A stretch of 64,000 nucleotides of DNA from Maritalea mediterranea (GCF_021568695.1 NZ_JAKGTI010000004.1:62001-126000); one strand, 5' to 3'. Positions 17,471-28,966 are shown, counted from the stretch's first letter. The notes: generated by a model from the sequence alone, not told the origin. Program-made: numbers and translations.

Positions 17471-17896
17471 ATGGCAAACCAACAGAACAAGACGCAGCCG
17501 ACAAGCGTAAGCGTGGAGGCATTCCTCAACACGATTGAGGATGATCAAAAACGTGCGGACGCATTCAAAATCAAAGAAATGATCGAACGCCTGTCGGGCG
17601 ATACCGCTCAGATGTGGGGCACCGCCATTATCGGCTGCGGCACCTATCATTATAAATATGAAGGCGGCCGCGAGGGCAATTTTATGCGGGTGGGCTTTGC
17701 TCCACGCAAAGCTAATCTTGTGCTCTATATCATGAGCGGCTTTAGCGAATATGAAGCGCTGCTGGACAATCTAGGTAAACACAAGACGGGGAAAAGCTGC
17801 CTTTATGTCAAACGCTTAAGCGACATAGATGAATCAGTTCTCGAAGAAATTATCACCCTTTCCCTCGCCTATATGGCACAAAAATATCCGGAGTAA
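17471..17896 (+). CDS. DUF1801 (YdhG-like) domain protein
   Basis: 141 residues from the ATG at 17471, preceded by GGAGGGAGCAGG. The DUF1801 core is readable: VSVEAFLNTIEDDQKRADAF, MWGTAIIGCGTYHYKYEGGR, FMRVGFAPRKANLVLYIMSG and LYVKRLSDIDESVLEEIITL. The family is widespread; some members bind iron or act in stress responses, but most are uncharacterised. The SRPBCC gene follows after 2 bases, so the two are probably co-translated. Confidence 0.85.
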   Translation: MANQQNKTQPTSVSVEAFLNTIEDDQKRADAFKIKEMIERLSGDTAQMWGTAIIGCGTYHYKYEGGREGNFMRVGFAPRKANLVLYIMSGFSEYEALLDNLGKHKTGKSCLYVKRLSDIDESVLEEIITLSLAYMAQKYPE

Positions 17897-17898
17897 TC

Positions 17899-18351
17899 AT
17901 GCCCACCATCACCGTATCCGAACAGTTTGATTGCCCGCCAGAGATTGCCTTCGCCGTGCTCACCGATATTGAAAACTTGCCCGATTTTATTGAGGGGGTC
18001 ATCAGCGTGAACATGCTGACCGAGGGCCCCGTAGCCGTCGGAACCCGCTTCCGCGAAACCCGCATCATGATGGGCCGAGAGGCGGAGGAAGAAATGGAAT
18101 GCACCGCGCTCGAGCCGCCATCCCTGATCAAGCTTTATGCCTTTTCCCATGGCACAGAATATCACAGCACCTACACGCTTAAGCCGGTGGATGGCGGGAC
18201 GGAGGTGACGCTGGAATTTAAAGGCCAACCCAAGACTTTTATGGCCAAAGTCATGAGTGCACTATTCTCCAAAATGATTGGGCAAGTGGCTGATCTGCTG
18301 CAAAAGGATTTGCGCGACGCGAAAGCAGAGGCGGAAAAACGGGCTCAATAA
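17899..18351 (+). CDS. SRPBCC family (START-like) protein
   Basis: 150 residues matching the helix-grip fold: ITVSEQFDCPPEIAFAVLTD followed by IENLPDFIEGV at the N-terminus, then VGTRFRETRIMMGREAEEEM, a central beta sheet with TLKPVDGGTEVTLEF, and a long C-terminal helix (KMIGQVADLLQKDLRDAKAE). Such proteins hold hydrophobic ligands or act as cyclase- or CoxG-like factors. The ligand is not predictable. It starts 2 bases after the DUF1801 gene. Confidence 0.85.
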   Translation: MPTITVSEQFDCPPEIAFAVLTDIENLPDFIEGVISVNMLTEGPVAVGTRFRETRIMMGREAEEEMECTALEPPSLIKLYAFSHGTEYHSTYTLKPVDGGTEVTLEFKGQPKTFMAKVMSALFSKMIGQVADLLQKDLRDAKAEAEKRAQ

Positions 18352-18586
18352 CAGGTTGAGGTTTGTGGCCGCCGCAATCCAACACATGAGGGCTGCAAAG
18401 GGGGAGGCGTTGGAAAGCAGCGGCCAATCTGCAATCATGGGCTGTATGATTGCTCAGCCAGATATGGGCATCAGATTTGGCGAATTAAAGACCGTCACAC
18501 TTTTGTGATCAAAAAAATTCAAAAGCTGCAAAAGCATAATTTAAGTGCTAGATTCTAAAGCACAAACTCCAGTCAAAGAGGCACCT

Positions 18587-20062
18587 ATGCACATTATTCA
18601 GCCGCCCAGCCTTCCGTTCAAAAGCTTTAATCAGGCAGAAAAGGCCGTTGAATATGTCAAAGAGATTTATGCCCGTAACACCAAGTTTGTGCGCGATGCG
18701 GTGATCAATTTGAACAACGGCCAAGCACCTGAAGGTCATGTGCGTGCCACCTACCCCCTGGCGCGGGTGCGCAACACCAGCTTTCAAAAGGTGGATTCCC
18801 ACCTGCCCTTTGGCTTTTTGCATTCCCCCGGCATTTATCAAACCACCCTGTCCGATCCGGAATTGTTCACCCATTACCTGACCGAACAATTTGAATTGCT
18901 GCTGCGCAACCATAATTGCGAGATTGAAGTCGGCGAATCGGACACGCCCATCCCGGTGCATTTTGCGCTGGAGCCGACCGACACCATGGACGGCGACAGT
19001 TTCAATGCCCTCAATATCCCCCTGCGCGACCTTTTTGACGTGCCGGATTTGACCCATACAGACGATGAAATCGCCAACGGCACCTTCATTCCACCCGAAG
19101 GCGGTCCCTACCCGTTGGCAGCCTTCACCGCGCCACGGGTGGATTATTCGCTGCACCGCCTGGCCCACTACACCGCCACCCGGCCCGAACATTTCCAGAA
19201 TTTTGTGCTCTTCACCAATTATGGCTTCTACATCGAAGAGTTTTGCCGTACCGCCCACAAATGGATGGCGGACGGACACCCCGACTATGATGCCTTTGTG
19301 GAGCCGGGCAATGTGGTCACCACCAATGCCCGGCTGGGCGGCGAGACGGTGGGTGTAGCCCCGGCGCGTGAGCCGCAAATGCCCACCTATCACCTGAAGG
19401 CCAAAAATGGCAGCGGCATCACCATGGTCAATATTGGTGTCGGCCCGTCCAACGCCAAAACCATCACCGACCATATTGCCGTTCTGCGCCCCCACGCCTG
19501 GCTCATGCTGGGCCATTGCGCCGGTTTGCGCAATTCGCAAGCCCTGGGCGACTATGTGTTGGCCCACGCCTATGTGCGCGAAGATCATGTGCTGGACGCG
19601 GACTTGCCGCTCTCTGTGCCCATCCCTGCACTCGCGGAGGTGCAAGTGGCATTGGAAGAGGCGGTCGCGGAAATCACCAACCTCTCCGGTCAGGACCGGA
19701 AACGTATTATGCGGACGGGCACCGTCGCTACATTCGATAATCGCAATTGGGAACTGCGCGACCAGACAGAGATCGCCCAACGCCTGTCCCAATCCCGCGC
19801 TATTGCGCTGGATATGGAAAGCGCTACCATCGCCGCCAATGGCTTCCGCTTCCGCGTACCCTACGGTACCCTGCTCTGCGTGTCAGACAAGCCACTGCAC
19901 GGTGAACTCAAACTCCCCGGCATGGCCAGCGACTTCTATCGCACACAGGTCTCAAAACACTTGCAGATCGGTATCAGGGCCATGGAAATCCTCAAAGAAC
20001 AGCCTGCGCATGCCATACATTCACGCAAGCTACGCTCATTTGCAGAAACTGCATTTCAATAG
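18587..20062 (+). CDS. amn: AMP nucleosidase
   Basis: 491 residues, close to the E. coli Amn length. ATG 18587 is chosen because AGAGG precedes it; a GTG at 18545 is in frame. The N-terminal AMP-nucleosidase domain (FKSFNQAEKAVEYVKEIYAR) is followed by a nucleoside-phosphorylase-like domain with NIGVGPSNAKTITDHIAVLR, LMLGHCAGLRNSQALGDYVL, and IALDMESATIAANGFRFRVP (ribose-binding Met-Glu-Ser). It hydrolyses AMP to adenine and ribose 5-phosphate, regulating adenylate levels. It ends 18 bases from the convergent maeB stop. Confidence 0.95.
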   Translation: MHIIQPPSLPFKSFNQAEKAVEYVKEIYARNTKFVRDAVINLNNGQAPEGHVRATYPLARVRNTSFQKVDSHLPFGFLHSPGIYQTTLSDPELFTHYLTEQFELLLRNHNCEIEVGESDTPIPVHFALEPTDTMDGDSFNALNIPLRDLFDVPDLTHTDDEIANGTFIPPEGGPYPLAAFTAPRVDYSLHRLAHYTATRPEHFQNFVLFTNYGFYIEEFCRTAHKWMADGHPDYDAFVEPGNVVTTNARLGGETVGVAPAREPQMPTYHLKAKNGSGITMVNIGVGPSNAKTITDHIAVLRPHAWLMLGHCAGLRNSQALGDYVLAHAYVREDHVLDADLPLSVPIPALAEVQVALEEAVAEITNLSGQDRKRIMRTGTVATFDNRNWELRDQTEIAQRLSQSRAIALDMESATIAANGFRFRVPYGTLLCVSDKPLHGELKLPGMASDFYRTQVSKHLQIGIRAMEILKEQPAHAIHSRKLRSFAETAFQ

Positions 20063-20080
20063 ACGTCAAGCAGACGGGGA

Positions 20081-22375
20081 TTATTCCCCGTCCTGCTCGT
20101 GGCCGATGGCTTCCGAAACGGCCACCGCTGTCATATTCACAATGCCGCGACTGGTGACAGATGGGGCCAGAATGTGCGCTGGGCGCGCGGTGCCCATCAG
20201 GATCGGACCAACTGAAAGTGCTTTATTAAATTCCTTTGTCAAGGTCATGGAAATATTGGCACTTTCAAGATTCGGGAAAATCATCAAATTGGCTTCACCG
20301 GACAATTCGCTATTGGGAATATAGCGCTCACGCAACATTGAATTCAGGGCCACATCGCCCTGCATTTCGCCTTCCACCACCAAGTCCGGCGCCTTTTGTT
20401 TCAACAGACGATAGACTTCTCGCATCTTCTCCGAGCTCTCACCATCGCGGGAGCCGAAGTTGGAATAGGACATGAGCGCGGTTTTGGGCTCGAGGTTAAA
20501 GCGCTTAAGGTGATCCTGCGCCTGCATGGCAATTTCAACCAGTTCGTCGGCACTCGGATTCATGGAGACATAAGTGTCAGCGAAGAAGAATACGCCCTGC
20601 TGCAAGATCAACATCGACAGGGCCGACACATCTGAGGACCGTTCGTCCAAACCGATAATCGATTTGATGTCGCGCACATGTTTAATGTAGCGCCCCTGCA
20701 AACCACAAATCAACGCATCCGCCTCGCCGCGCTTGACCGCCAACGCGCCAATCACGGTGGTGTTGGTGCGTACAATGGTGCGAGCTGTATCCGGGGTCAC
20801 GCCAGACCGGCCGACCAGAGAGTGGAACAGATCCACATATTCGCGATAGCGCGGGTCATCTTCCGGGTTGATCACTTCAAAATCTTCGCCCGGGCGCAGA
20901 TGCAGACCGAACTTTTCGATACGATGTTCAATCACGGAAGGGCGTCCGATCAGGATCGGTTTGGCGATGCCATCTTCGAGGATTACCTGAGTGGCGCGCA
21001 ACACGCGCTCGTCTTCACCATCAGCAAAAGCCACCCGTTTCGGATCAGATTTGGCGCGTTCTATAATCGGCTTCATCACCATGCCGGACCGGAACACAAA
21101 CCGGGTCAGACGGAACTTATAGGCCTCAAAGTCTTCGATGGGCCGGGTGGCCACACCACTTTCCATCGCCGCTTTGGCCACTGCAGGTGCGATGCGCAAA
21201 ATCAAACGCTGATCAAACGGGTTGGGGATCAGATATTCCGGACCGAAGGTCGGGTCAGTGCCAGACGTGCTGGCCTCCAAGGCGGGCTCATGCGCCAATT
21301 TGGCAATAGCATGCACCGCCGCCATTTTCATTTCTTCATTAATGGCGGTTGCCCCCACATCGAGGGCGCCGCGGAAAATGAAGGGGAAGCACAGCACGTT
21401 GTTGACCTGGTTCGGATAGTCAGACCGCCCGGTACAGATCATCGCATCAGGACGTGCCTCACGGGCCAGTTCGGGCATAATCTCCGGCACAGGGTTGGCC
21501 AACGCCATAATCAAAGGATTGGGCGCCATTTTCGCCAGCATCTCCGGCTTGAGTACCCCAGCCGCAGACAGACCAATAAAGATATCGGCATCTTCCATCA
21601 CCTCGGCCGTGGTGGTGAGATCTGTTTCCTGGGCGAAAGAGGCGCGCCACCGGTCGACATCATCCTTGCGCTTGTGGGTAACAAGACCGTCGCGGTCGGC
21701 CACCCAGATGTTTTCGCGCTTGGCACCGAGGCTCATCAAGAGATTCAGACAGGCAATCGCCGCAGCCCCAGCTCCGGAGGTGACAATCTTAACGTCCTCA
21801 ATCTTCTTCTTGGCCAAGCGCAGCCCATTCATAACAGCCGCAGCGACAATAATGGCCGTACCGTGCTGATCGTCGTGAAAAACCGGAATCTTCATCCGCT
21901 CACGAAGTTGCTCTTCAACCTCAAAACAATCCGGCGCTTTAATATCTTCCAGATTGATGCCACCAAAGGTGGGTTCCAGCGGCGCGATCACCTCAACCAG
22001 TTTAGCCGGATCATTTTCATTGACCTCAATGTCAAACACATCAATACCGGCGAACTTTTTGAAAAGCACCGCCTTGCCTTCCATCACAGGCTTAGAGGCC
22101 AATGCCCCGATGGCACCCAACCCCAACACGGCTGTGCCGTTAGAGATCACGGCCACCAGGTTGCCCTTGGATGTGTAATCCGCAGCCAATGTTGGATCTT
22201 TTTCAATTTCCTCACAAGGTGCAGCGACACCCGGTGAATAAGCAAGCGCCAAATCGCGTTGGTTGCCCAACGGTTTCGTCGCTGTAATCTCCAGCTTGCC
22301 GGGCTTCGGCCATTTATGGAAGTGCAGCGCAGCTTCGCGCAAAGATTGTTGGGTTTCGTCAGAATCCTGAGCCAT
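20081..22375 (-). CDS. maeB: NADP-dependent malic enzyme with phosphotransacetylase-like domain
   Basis: 764 residues, the usual MaeB length. The malic enzyme part (about 1-430) shows [52 protein letters not shown] and a Rossmann segment [20 protein letters not shown]. The rest is a PTA-like domain ([35 protein letters not shown]), which in MaeB proteins is regulatory, sensing acetyl-CoA, rather than catalytic. It decarboxylates malate to pyruvate with NADPH production. AAAGGGA precedes the ATG. Confidence 0.95.
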   Translation of the reverse strand: MAQDSDETQQSLREAALHFHKWPKPGKLEITATKPLGNQRDLALAYSPGVAAPCEEIEKDPTLAADYTSKGNLVAVISNGTAVLGLGAIGALASKPVMEGKAVLFKKFAGIDVFDIEVNENDPAKLVEVIAPLEPTFGGINLEDIKAPDCFEVEEQLRERMKIPVFHDDQHGTAIIVAAAVMNGLRLAKKKIEDVKIVTSGAGAAAIACLNLLMSLGAKRENIWVADRDGLVTHKRKDDVDRWRASFAQETDLTTTAEVMEDADIFIGLSAAGVLKPEMLAKMAPNPLIMALANPVPEIMPELAREARPDAMICTGRSDYPNQVNNVLCFPFIFRGALDVGATAINEEMKMAAVHAIAKLAHEPALEASTSGTDPTFGPEYLIPNPFDQRLILRIAPAVAKAAMESGVATRPIEDFEAYKFRLTRFVFRSGMVMKPIIERAKSDPKRVAFADGEDERVLRATQVILEDGIAKPILIGRPSVIEHRIEKFGLHLRPGEDFEVINPEDDPRYREYVDLFHSLVGRSGVTPDTARTIVRTNTTVIGALAVKRGEADALICGLQGRYIKHVRDIKSIIGLDERSSDVSALSMLILQQGVFFFADTYVSMNPSADELVEIAMQAQDHLKRFNLEPKTALMSYSNFGSRDGESSEKMREVYRLLKQKAPDLVVEGEMQGDVALNSMLRERYIPNSELSGEANLMIFPNLESANISMTLTKEFNKALSVGPILMGTARPAHILAPSVTSRGIVNMTAVAVSEAIGHEQDGE

Positions 22376-22485
22376 CTAAGTCCCTTTCGTTCACCGGTTC
22401 TGGTGTGCCACCAATTGCAGCAAAAGAAAAGTGCAACTTATTCAGATTCGTTACGTTTGGGGAAATAGCGGATTTAGACGAGGTA

Positions 22486-24156
22486 TTAGGCCACGTTGGT
22501 GTCTCGACCCTCATCAGGCGCATCGTCGCCTTCAAAGTCGTCATCGTCGTCGTCAAACACCACCAACTCGTCGTCAAAATCATCTATGAGTTTGACTTCT
22601 TCGTTGTTCATCCGCTCAGCCAAGGCCAAATATGAGTCGATCGGCAATGCTGGAGCAAACAGGAAGCCTTGTGCCTGGCGGATGCCTTTGGCACGCAAAT
22701 AGAGCGCTTGTTCTTCCGTCTCCACACCCTCAGCAATGATTTCCGTATTGAGATCAGTCGCCATGCCAATCAGCGCGTCAACCACCGGCACCGGAACATT
22801 GCGGTGACGGATCAATTCCACAAACACCCGGTCAATTTTAACAATGTCGATACCCAGCTTTTGGATATAGGCAAGGTTGGAGTGCCCTGTCCCCGCATCG
22901 TCAAGCGCGACCTTGGCCCCCAATTTGTGCAAATCGTCGATCACCGAATTCACCCCCTCCATATTGGAAAGCGGCTGACGTTCGGTAATCTCAAATACGA
23001 GCTGCGAATAGCGCACCTCTGTGCCACCAAAAATGGCCTGCACATCTTCAACAATCGACCCATCGCGGAAATGCCGTTCAAAAAGGTTGATGCCAATCTT
23101 CAAATGAGAGTGACGGGCGCAAAGATCTTCAAGATCGTCACGCACCTGTTCCATGAGCGACAAGGTCATGGGAATGGCAAGGCCTGACAATTCCGCATAT
23201 TCGATAAAGGCACCCGGCGAAATCACCTCACCATTAGGCTTTTCCCAGCGGATCAGCACCTCACAACCGGCAATCTGGCCGGTTTGCAGATCAATTACAG
23301 GCTGATAGCGCGGCCGCAACTCACCGGCCTGAATGGCCCGTTCCAGGTCAAATGTTGGCACCTGCGAGCGACGCACATATTGGATGCATAGCCACAAGAA
23401 CACGCAGCTTGTCAAACAAGCAACGATGGTAAACCCGATTTTGAGGTCAGCATAGTCGGCGCGCACCACATCCAACAACACCGCGGCACTCAGCTTGATC
23501 GGTACATTTTGCGCGACTTGCTCCACGAAAAGAAAGTCACGCGTGCGGTTCGGATGGTCGTAGTAGGCCTTGGTGTCTCCAAATTCGACGATCGGCAAAC
23601 CGCTGGTCAGCGCATAACGCGTCATGATCGCCCCATGCAGGACCGCGTTTTCTTGAACCAGCAAGTGAACATTAATCGGCACAAACGCCGAAAGCTCGCG
23701 GCCTGGTCGCACCTTCAAGCTCACCTTGATGAGTGGCTGTTCACTATCCTCAATCCGCACGATGGTCATTTCCTGCGGTCCGGTGGGCATGGTCATTGTT
23801 GGCGTAATGGCAGAATACTTGAATTCGTCGCCATAAGCAGCGCACATCACGTTCCCATCGGTGCTGTTGACCACCAACTGCCGCAGCAAATAATTGGAAC
23901 GCATTTGTTGCGCCGCACTTTTCAGGAAAGTTGGTGTGCACAATGAGGGACTGCGGCTTACGATCGTGTTGAGACTTTTCAAGGCGCCATCCACACTGCC
24001 CTGTGTCTCATTGATGATTCTGTTCACCTGCTGACGCAGTGCCTTGCCTTCGCGCATGCGAATATATTCGTCCAGCATGAAGTCCACTGTCAGAATAGGC
24101 GCGAACGCCAGCAAGGCGCACACTAACATCAAAAAGTGGGAAAATTTGGCCTTCAC
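22486..24156 (-). CDS. Membrane c-di-GMP phosphodiesterase, CSS-motif sensor plus EAL domain
   Basis: 556 residues beginning with GTG. TM1 lies at about 8-24 and TM2 at about 240-260. Between them is a periplasmic sensor with two cysteines (SLCTPTF at about 73, VMCAAYG at about 105) typical of CSS-motif proteins, whose cysteine pair can respond to periplasmic redox state. The EAL domain (about 265-515) has GCEVLIRW (EVL signature, Glu at about 299), KIGINLFERHF, FEITERQ, DDAGTGHSN, VKIDRVFVE, AEGVETEEQ and AQGFLFAP. The metal and catalytic residues therefore look intact and it should hydrolyse c-di-GMP. Odd point: a very acidic C-terminal tail with DDDDDD. Confidence 0.9.
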   Translation of the reverse strand: MKAKFSHFLMLVCALLAFAPILTVDFMLDEYIRMREGKALRQQVNRIINETQGSVDGALKSLNTIVSRSPSLCTPTFLKSAAQQMRSNYLLRQLVVNSTDGNVMCAAYGDEFKYSAITPTMTMPTGPQEMTIVRIEDSEQPLIKVSLKVRPGRELSAFVPINVHLLVQENAVLHGAIMTRYALTSGLPIVEFGDTKAYYDHPNRTRDFLFVEQVAQNVPIKLSAAVLLDVVRADYADLKIGFTIVACLTSCVFLWLCIQYVRRSQVPTFDLERAIQAGELRPRYQPVIDLQTGQIAGCEVLIRWEKPNGEVISPGAFIEYAELSGLAIPMTLSLMEQVRDDLEDLCARHSHLKIGINLFERHFRDGSIVEDVQAIFGGTEVRYSQLVFEITERQPLSNMEGVNSVIDDLHKLGAKVALDDAGTGHSNLAYIQKLGIDIVKIDRVFVELIRHRNVPVPVVDALIGMATDLNTEIIAEGVETEEQALYLRAKGIRQAQGFLFAPALPIDSYLALAERMNNEEVKLIDDFDDELVVFDDDDDDFEGDDAPDEGRDTNVA

Positions 24157-24230
24157 CGTCGCCCGCCCCGCAAATTAAGCCATCCAGCCGCTTATACTAT
24201 AGCGGACTTAACACGGAATTAACTACGCCA

Positions 24231-24260
24231 AATACAAACGGCGCCCACAAGGAGCGCCGT
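24231..24260 (-). terminator. Probable terminator after aspS
   Basis: A 7-bp perfect stem (ACGGCGC / GCGCCGT) with a 9-base loop lies 27 bases beyond the aspS stop. The run after it on the minus strand (TTGTATTT) is only moderately T-rich. Confidence 0.55.
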
Positions 24261-24286
24261 ACAAACGAACCAAGTCGGTGAAAACC

Positions 24287-26059
24287 CTACTCTTTCGGTA
24301 GGTTCAGCCGGATATGCAATTCACGCAATTGACGCGCCGACACGGCAGATGGAGCATCCATCAACAAATCTTCGGCCTGTTGATTCATCGGGAAAGCAGT
24401 CACTTCGCGCAGATTCTCTTCGCCGCACAACAACATCACAATCCGGTCGATGCCTGGCGCAATGCCGCCATGTGGCGGGGCGCCATATTCCATGGCCCGC
24501 AACATACCGCCGAATTTCTCATAAAGAATGCTTTCATCGTAACCAGCGATTTCAAACGCCTTTTTCATGATTTCCGGACGGTGGTTCCGGATCGCGCCGG
24601 AGCTTAGCTCAAAACCGTTACACACAATGTCATACTGATAGGCATTGATGGTCAGCGGGTCATCATTTTCCAACGCCTCGAGCCCACCTTGCGGCATAGA
24701 GAATGGGTTGTGCGAGAAATCAACTTTCTTCTCGTCTTCATCCCATTCAAACATGGGGAAGTCCACAATCCAGCACAGCTCAAATCGATCCTTGTCGATC
24801 AGATCCAGCTCTTGCCCTGCCCGTGTCCGCGCGGCACCAGCAAAGCTGACGAACTTGGACGGCAGGCCGCATACGAAGAAGACTGCATCGCCATCTTTCA
24901 GCCCAAGCTGATCGCGAATGGCCGCGGTCCGCTCTTCGCCGATATTCTTGGCAATAGGTCCAGCACCTTCCCCGTCACGGAAAAAGATATAGCCGAGGCC
25001 AGGTTGGCCTTCATGCTGTGCCCATTTGTTCATCCGGTCGCAGAAAGCACGCGAACCGCCGGTTGGCGCGGGAATGGCCCACACTTCAACTTTTGGATCA
25101 TTGGCGATCTGGTTGGCGAAAATGCCAAAACCGGAGCCCGCAAAATGTTCAGTCACATCCTGCATTTCAATCGGGTTCCGCAGGTCAGGCTTGTCATTGC
25201 CATATTTGCGCATAGATTCGGCATAAGGAATACGCGGGAATTCTTGGGTGACGGGCTTGCCTTCACCGAATTCCTCAAACACGCCACGTAGCACCGGCTC
25301 AATCGCCTGGAACACATCTTCCTGTTCCACAAAGCTCATTTCGATATCGAGCTGATAGAATTCGCCCGGCGAACGATCGGCACGCGCATCTTCATCGCGG
25401 AAGCAAGGTGCGATTTGGAAATAACGGTCAAAGCCGGAAATCATCAGCAACTGCTTGAATTGCTGTGGCGCTTGCGGCAGGGCGTAGAACTTGCCGGGGT
25501 GCAACCGGGAGGGCACCAGAAAATCGCGCGCGCCTTCCGGGCTGGAGGCCGTCAGGATCGGGGTTTGATATTCCATAAAGCCCTGATCGACCATGGTGCT
25601 GCGCAAATAAGAAATAATCTTCGACCGCATCACAATATTGTTGTGAATGCGTTCGCGACGCAAATCCAGGAAACGATATTTCAGGCGGATATCTTCGGGA
25701 TATTCCTGATCGCCAAATACCGGCATCGGCAATTCTTTGGCCGCGCCCAACACTTCCATATCGCGAATATAGATTTCGATCTCGCCGGTGGAGAGGTCTT
25801 TGTTCACGGTCTCGGCGCTACGGGCTTTCACTTCACCATCGACGCGGATCACATATTCTGCGCGAACTTTTTCAGCCAGTTCGAACGCGTCAGAATCTGG
25901 GTCAATGACCAGTTGTGTCATGCCATAATGGTCACGCAAATCGATGAACAATAGACCGCCATGGTCACGAATGCGGTGCACCCAGCCTGACAGGCGAACC
26001 TTCTCATCCACATGATCTTTGTTTAATTCAGCACAAGTGTGGCTACGATATAGATGCAT
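24287..26059 (-). CDS. aspS: Aspartyl-tRNA synthetase
   Basis: 590 residues. The N-terminal OB-fold anticodon domain ([20 protein letters not shown]), class II motif 2 ([20 protein letters not shown]) and motif 3 ([20 protein letters not shown]) are all clear, with a bacterial-type GAD insertion between. It charges tRNA(Asp) with aspartate. Because gatCAB is present in the window, the enzyme may be non-discriminating and also make Asp-tRNA(Asn) if the genome lacks AsnRS; that cannot be seen here. It is divergent from rnd, an arrangement common in alphaproteobacteria. Confidence 0.97.
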   Translation of the reverse strand: MHLYRSHTCAELNKDHVDEKVRLSGWVHRIRDHGGLLFIDLRDHYGMTQLVIDPDSDAFELAEKVRAEYVIRVDGEVKARSAETVNKDLSTGEIEIYIRDMEVLGAAKELPMPVFGDQEYPEDIRLKYRFLDLRRERIHNNIVMRSKIISYLRSTMVDQGFMEYQTPILTASSPEGARDFLVPSRLHPGKFYALPQAPQQFKQLLMISGFDRYFQIAPCFRDEDARADRSPGEFYQLDIEMSFVEQEDVFQAIEPVLRGVFEEFGEGKPVTQEFPRIPYAESMRKYGNDKPDLRNPIEMQDVTEHFAGSGFGIFANQIANDPKVEVWAIPAPTGGSRAFCDRMNKWAQHEGQPGLGYIFFRDGEGAGPIAKNIGEERTAAIRDQLGLKDGDAVFFVCGLPSKFVSFAGAARTRAGQELDLIDKDRFELCWIVDFPMFEWDEDEKKVDFSHNPFSMPQGGLEALENDDPLTINAYQYDIVCNGFELSSGAIRNHRPEIMKKAFEIAGYDESILYEKFGGMLRAMEYGAPPHGGIAPGIDRIVMLLCGEENLREVTAFPMNQQAEDLLMDAPSAVSARQLRELHIRLNLPKE

Positions 26060-26245
26060 CTAATCCAATCCCGGAAATTGTGGGGCAATTTTGGTGGCGA
26101 AAAGCGCACGCCACGCCCGATTTGTCAAGCATCTGATACGTTTTTCATTCTGCTCTTGCAAGTCCGCCCCATTTCCAGCCATTATCAGGCCAACCACTCG
26201 CAACCTAAATGGGCGCAAAAACAGATATAATAATAGAAAGCTTCT

Positions 26246-27412
26246 ATGCACATCATTACGACCACGTCCGAACTGGCCCAATTCTGTCAGCGCGCGACCA
26301 AACATCCTTTTGTTACCGTTGATACGGAATTTTTGCGCGAAACCACCTACTGGCCCAAATTGTGCTTGGTGCAAATGGCCACACCAGAAGAAGCGGTAAT
26401 CGTCGATCCAATCGAAACTGATATCGATCTGGCCCCTATGTTTGAGCTGTTTGCCAATGAAGAGGTTGTGAAAGTCTTCCACGCCGCCAAGCAGGATGTG
26501 GAAATTTTCGTCAATCTCTCCGGTGAAGCGCCAAAATCATTGTTCGACACGCAAGTCGCCGCTGCAGTATGCGGTTTCGGCGACAGCATCTCATACGACA
26601 ATATGGTGCGCCAGATCACCGGCGCTCAGGTTGATAAAAGCTCACGCTTCACCAACTGGTCTCACCGCCCTCTCACCGACAAGCAACTCCATTATGCACT
26701 TGGCGACGTGACCCATCTACGCGACTGCTATCTGCACATTGTGGAGGAGCTGGACAAACGCGATCGCTGGGACTGGATCAATGATGAAATGAAAGCCTTA
26801 ATGCAGCCCGACAATTACATTGTGCTGCCCGAAAATGCGTGGAAACGCATGAAAATGAAGGTCAATCGCCCGCGCGACTTTGCGCTTTTAAAAATGCTAG
26901 CCGAGTGGCGGGAAGAAAAAGCACAACAGCAAAATGTGCCCCGCGGTCGGGTGCTCAAGGATGAAGCGCTGTTTGAATTGTCGCAACAGCAGCCCACCAA
27001 CCCGAAAGCCTTCGATCGGCTCCGCGCCTTCTCAAAAGGCTTTGGGCGCTCCAGCACCGCCGCTGAACTGATCAAGCTGGTGGATGCTGCCAAGCAATTG
27101 GACAAAGCGGATTTGCCCAAAATCCCGCGCAAACCTAACGGCCCTTCTCCGAAAGGCCCCATTGGCGACTTGCTGCGCGTGCTTCTGAAGTCGGTCAGCG
27201 AGCAGGAAGGTGTAGCCCCCCGGATCATCGCCACCAGCGACGATATCGATTCGATTGTATTGGATGATGATGCCGACGTACCTGCCCTTAAAGGATGGCG
27301 CGCTGAGGTGTTTGGCGGCAAGGCACTCGCCATCAAACACGGGAAAATGGCCCTTGGCGCCACCAAATCTGGTGTCGTGCCGGTGGAAGTCACGTTAGAA
27401 GATACAGATTAG
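26246..27412 (+). CDS. rnd: Ribonuclease D
   Basis: 388 residues. DEDDy exonuclease motifs are in order: VTVDTEFLRE (Asp, Glu), KVFHAAKQDVEIF (Asp), and HYALGDVTHLRDCY (Tyr, Asp). HRDC-like helical regions follow (RDFALLKMLAEWREEKAQ; KAFDRLRAFSKGFGRS). It trims the 3' ends of tRNA precursors and other structured RNAs. It is divergent from aspS across a 186-base gap that should hold both promoters, and convergent with ppx, whose stop lies 10 bases away. Confidence 0.95.
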   Translation: MHIITTTSELAQFCQRATKHPFVTVDTEFLRETTYWPKLCLVQMATPEEAVIVDPIETDIDLAPMFELFANEEVVKVFHAAKQDVEIFVNLSGEAPKSLFDTQVAAAVCGFGDSISYDNMVRQITGAQVDKSSRFTNWSHRPLTDKQLHYALGDVTHLRDCYLHIVEELDKRDRWDWINDEMKALMQPDNYIVLPENAWKRMKMKVNRPRDFALLKMLAEWREEKAQQQNVPRGRVLKDEALFELSQQQPTNPKAFDRLRAFSKGFGRSSTAAELIKLVDAAKQLDKADLPKIPRKPNGPSPKGPIGDLLRVLLKSVSEQEGVAPRIIATSDDIDSIVLDDDADVPALKGWRAEVFGGKALAIKHGKMALGATKSGVVPVEVTLEDTD

Positions 27413-27421
27413 GCCGTTTGG

Positions 27422-28966
27422 CTAAATGATGCGTATGTCGGCGCGCCTGTCCAAAAGGCCAGCCAATTGCTCAAAGCGCCGCATCATTTTTTCTGCGGCC
27501 AGAAATTCCATACCCTTAGGCAAGCACAGATAAAGTGTGTCTTGATCGATTGCCCAATCAAGCTGGTTCAGCACACCGGGCATGGCAGCAGACAACAGAT
27601 AAGCTACCCTGAATGTTGCGGCGACCAATATGGCTGTTTCCTGATGGTCGTCACGGCATAATTTGAGAATATCTTCATGCCCCAGCTTCTTGCTCTTCAG
27701 TCCATTATAACGTGCAGCCAAAATCGTGGCGATATAAGCACGATCTGCATGGTCTAAGCCGACAAAGGACCCCAGGGTCACCAAATCGACCGCCTGCGCG
27801 CCGCGATAATCGGGATGACCACGCCAGGACACATCCGACAATAAACATGCCGCCTCTCTCAGACGTTTCAAGCTGTCCGATTCTTGGACTCGGGCCACTT
27901 CAAAGAGCTTCGAGGTAAATTCTGACAAATCTGTACTGTGCGCTGGCGCCCGTGACCGCAGCAGTGCATATTCCCTACAGGCCAGCAATAACGGATCAGC
28001 CCGCTGATCCTCATCCCCCAATTGACCGAACAAATACCCCTCACGCAAACCCAGAGCGGAGAACTTAACCGATGTGAATGCCCCCACATCAAGCACGGCT
28101 TTGAGTGCTGCAGCCCCAAATGGCAGCAAGGTTCGTCGGTTGGACGACAATATTTGGGCTTCTTCCGGGACCTCGCCCTTCTTGGCCTGTTTGAGCACCA
28201 GATCACAAAGGGACAACATATCCTTTGCGGTCACACGATATCCCTGCACCATCGACAAGGGATAGTCATTCAGAACCTGGTGCACACGCGCCAATGCCCG
28301 CCATGTGCCGCCAATCGCGACAAATTCGGGCAGATGCTTTGCTTTGATTAATTTTGAGGCAGCGAGCTTGTCGCAGGCAATGTCATAGGCACGCGCCGCG
28401 TCATTGTCGCTGTCATCTTGTAACCGTATCGCCCCAAGCTGAAAAGATTCCCCGCCAAAGACCTGGTCTGATTCAATGCCAGCGAGTTCGAGACTGCCGC
28501 CACCAAAGTCACCCAGCAAACCGCGTTGGTTGGGCATGCCCGCCAAAGTGCCGAGCGCAGCATAGTGCGCTTCTTCTTCTCCAGAAAGGATTTGCACCTC
28601 AACGCCCATGATCTCTTGCGCGGCCATGATGAAGTCGCCACCATTTTTGGCATCGCGTGTCGCGGCCGTCGCCAGCACATAGAGCGTTTCGACCTTGGTC
28701 AACGAACACACCATCGCAAACCGGCGCATGCCCGTAAGAGCCCGTTCGACGCCTTCTGCATTTAGTTCGCCACTCTTGGCCAGGCCACGCCCCAACGCAC
28801 AAGACACTTTTTCATTATAAAGCGAGGTCAACGCCCGCACATGGCGCTCATAGATCACCAGACGTACCGAGTTGGAACCGATATCCAACACTGCAATAGG
28901 ATTGTCGCTGCCGATCCGCCCCTGAGCGGCCGGTTGGCGAAGTGCCTTAACAAAGCTTTTGATCAA
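27422..28966 (-). CDS. ppx: Exopolyphosphatase / guanosine pentaphosphate phosphatase family
   Basis: 514 residues. The ASKHA-fold signatures are [19 protein letters not shown] (phosphate 1), [16 protein letters not shown] and [16 protein letters not shown] (phosphate 2). The C-terminal half is the HD-like helical region of the Ppx/GppA family. It hydrolyses polyphosphate from its ends, or possibly pppGpp. The start is TTG and overlaps the ppk stop by 4 bases (TTGA), so it is translationally coupled to ppk. Confidence 0.93.
   Translation of the reverse strand: MIKSFVKALRQPAAQGRIGSDNPIAVLDIGSNSVRLVIYERHVRALTSLYNEKVSCALGRGLAKSGELNAEGVERALTGMRRFAMVCSLTKVETLYVLATAATRDAKNGGDFIMAAQEIMGVEVQILSGEEEAHYAALGTLAGMPNQRGLLGDFGGGSLELAGIESDQVFGGESFQLGAIRLQDDSDNDAARAYDIACDKLAASKLIKAKHLPEFVAIGGTWRALARVHQVLNDYPLSMVQGYRVTAKDMLSLCDLVLKQAKKGEVPEEAQILSSNRRTLLPFGAAALKAVLDVGAFTSVKFSALGLREGYLFGQLGDEDQRADPLLLACREYALLRSRAPAHSTDLSEFTSKLFEVARVQESDSLKRLREAACLLSDVSWRGHPDYRGAQAVDLVTLGSFVGLDHADRAYIATILAARYNGLKSKKLGHEDILKLCRDDHQETAILVAATFRVAYLLSAAMPGVLNQLDWAIDQDTLYLCLPKGMEFLAAEKMMRRFEQLAGLLDRRADIRII

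Noticed and set aside
18548-19792. 414-codon frame antisense to amn
   Set aside because: Shadow of a well-supported gene; no ribosome site or family match.
20678-22237. 519-codon frame antisense to maeB
   Set aside because: Shadow frame rich in His/Arg/Gln; maeB is unambiguous.
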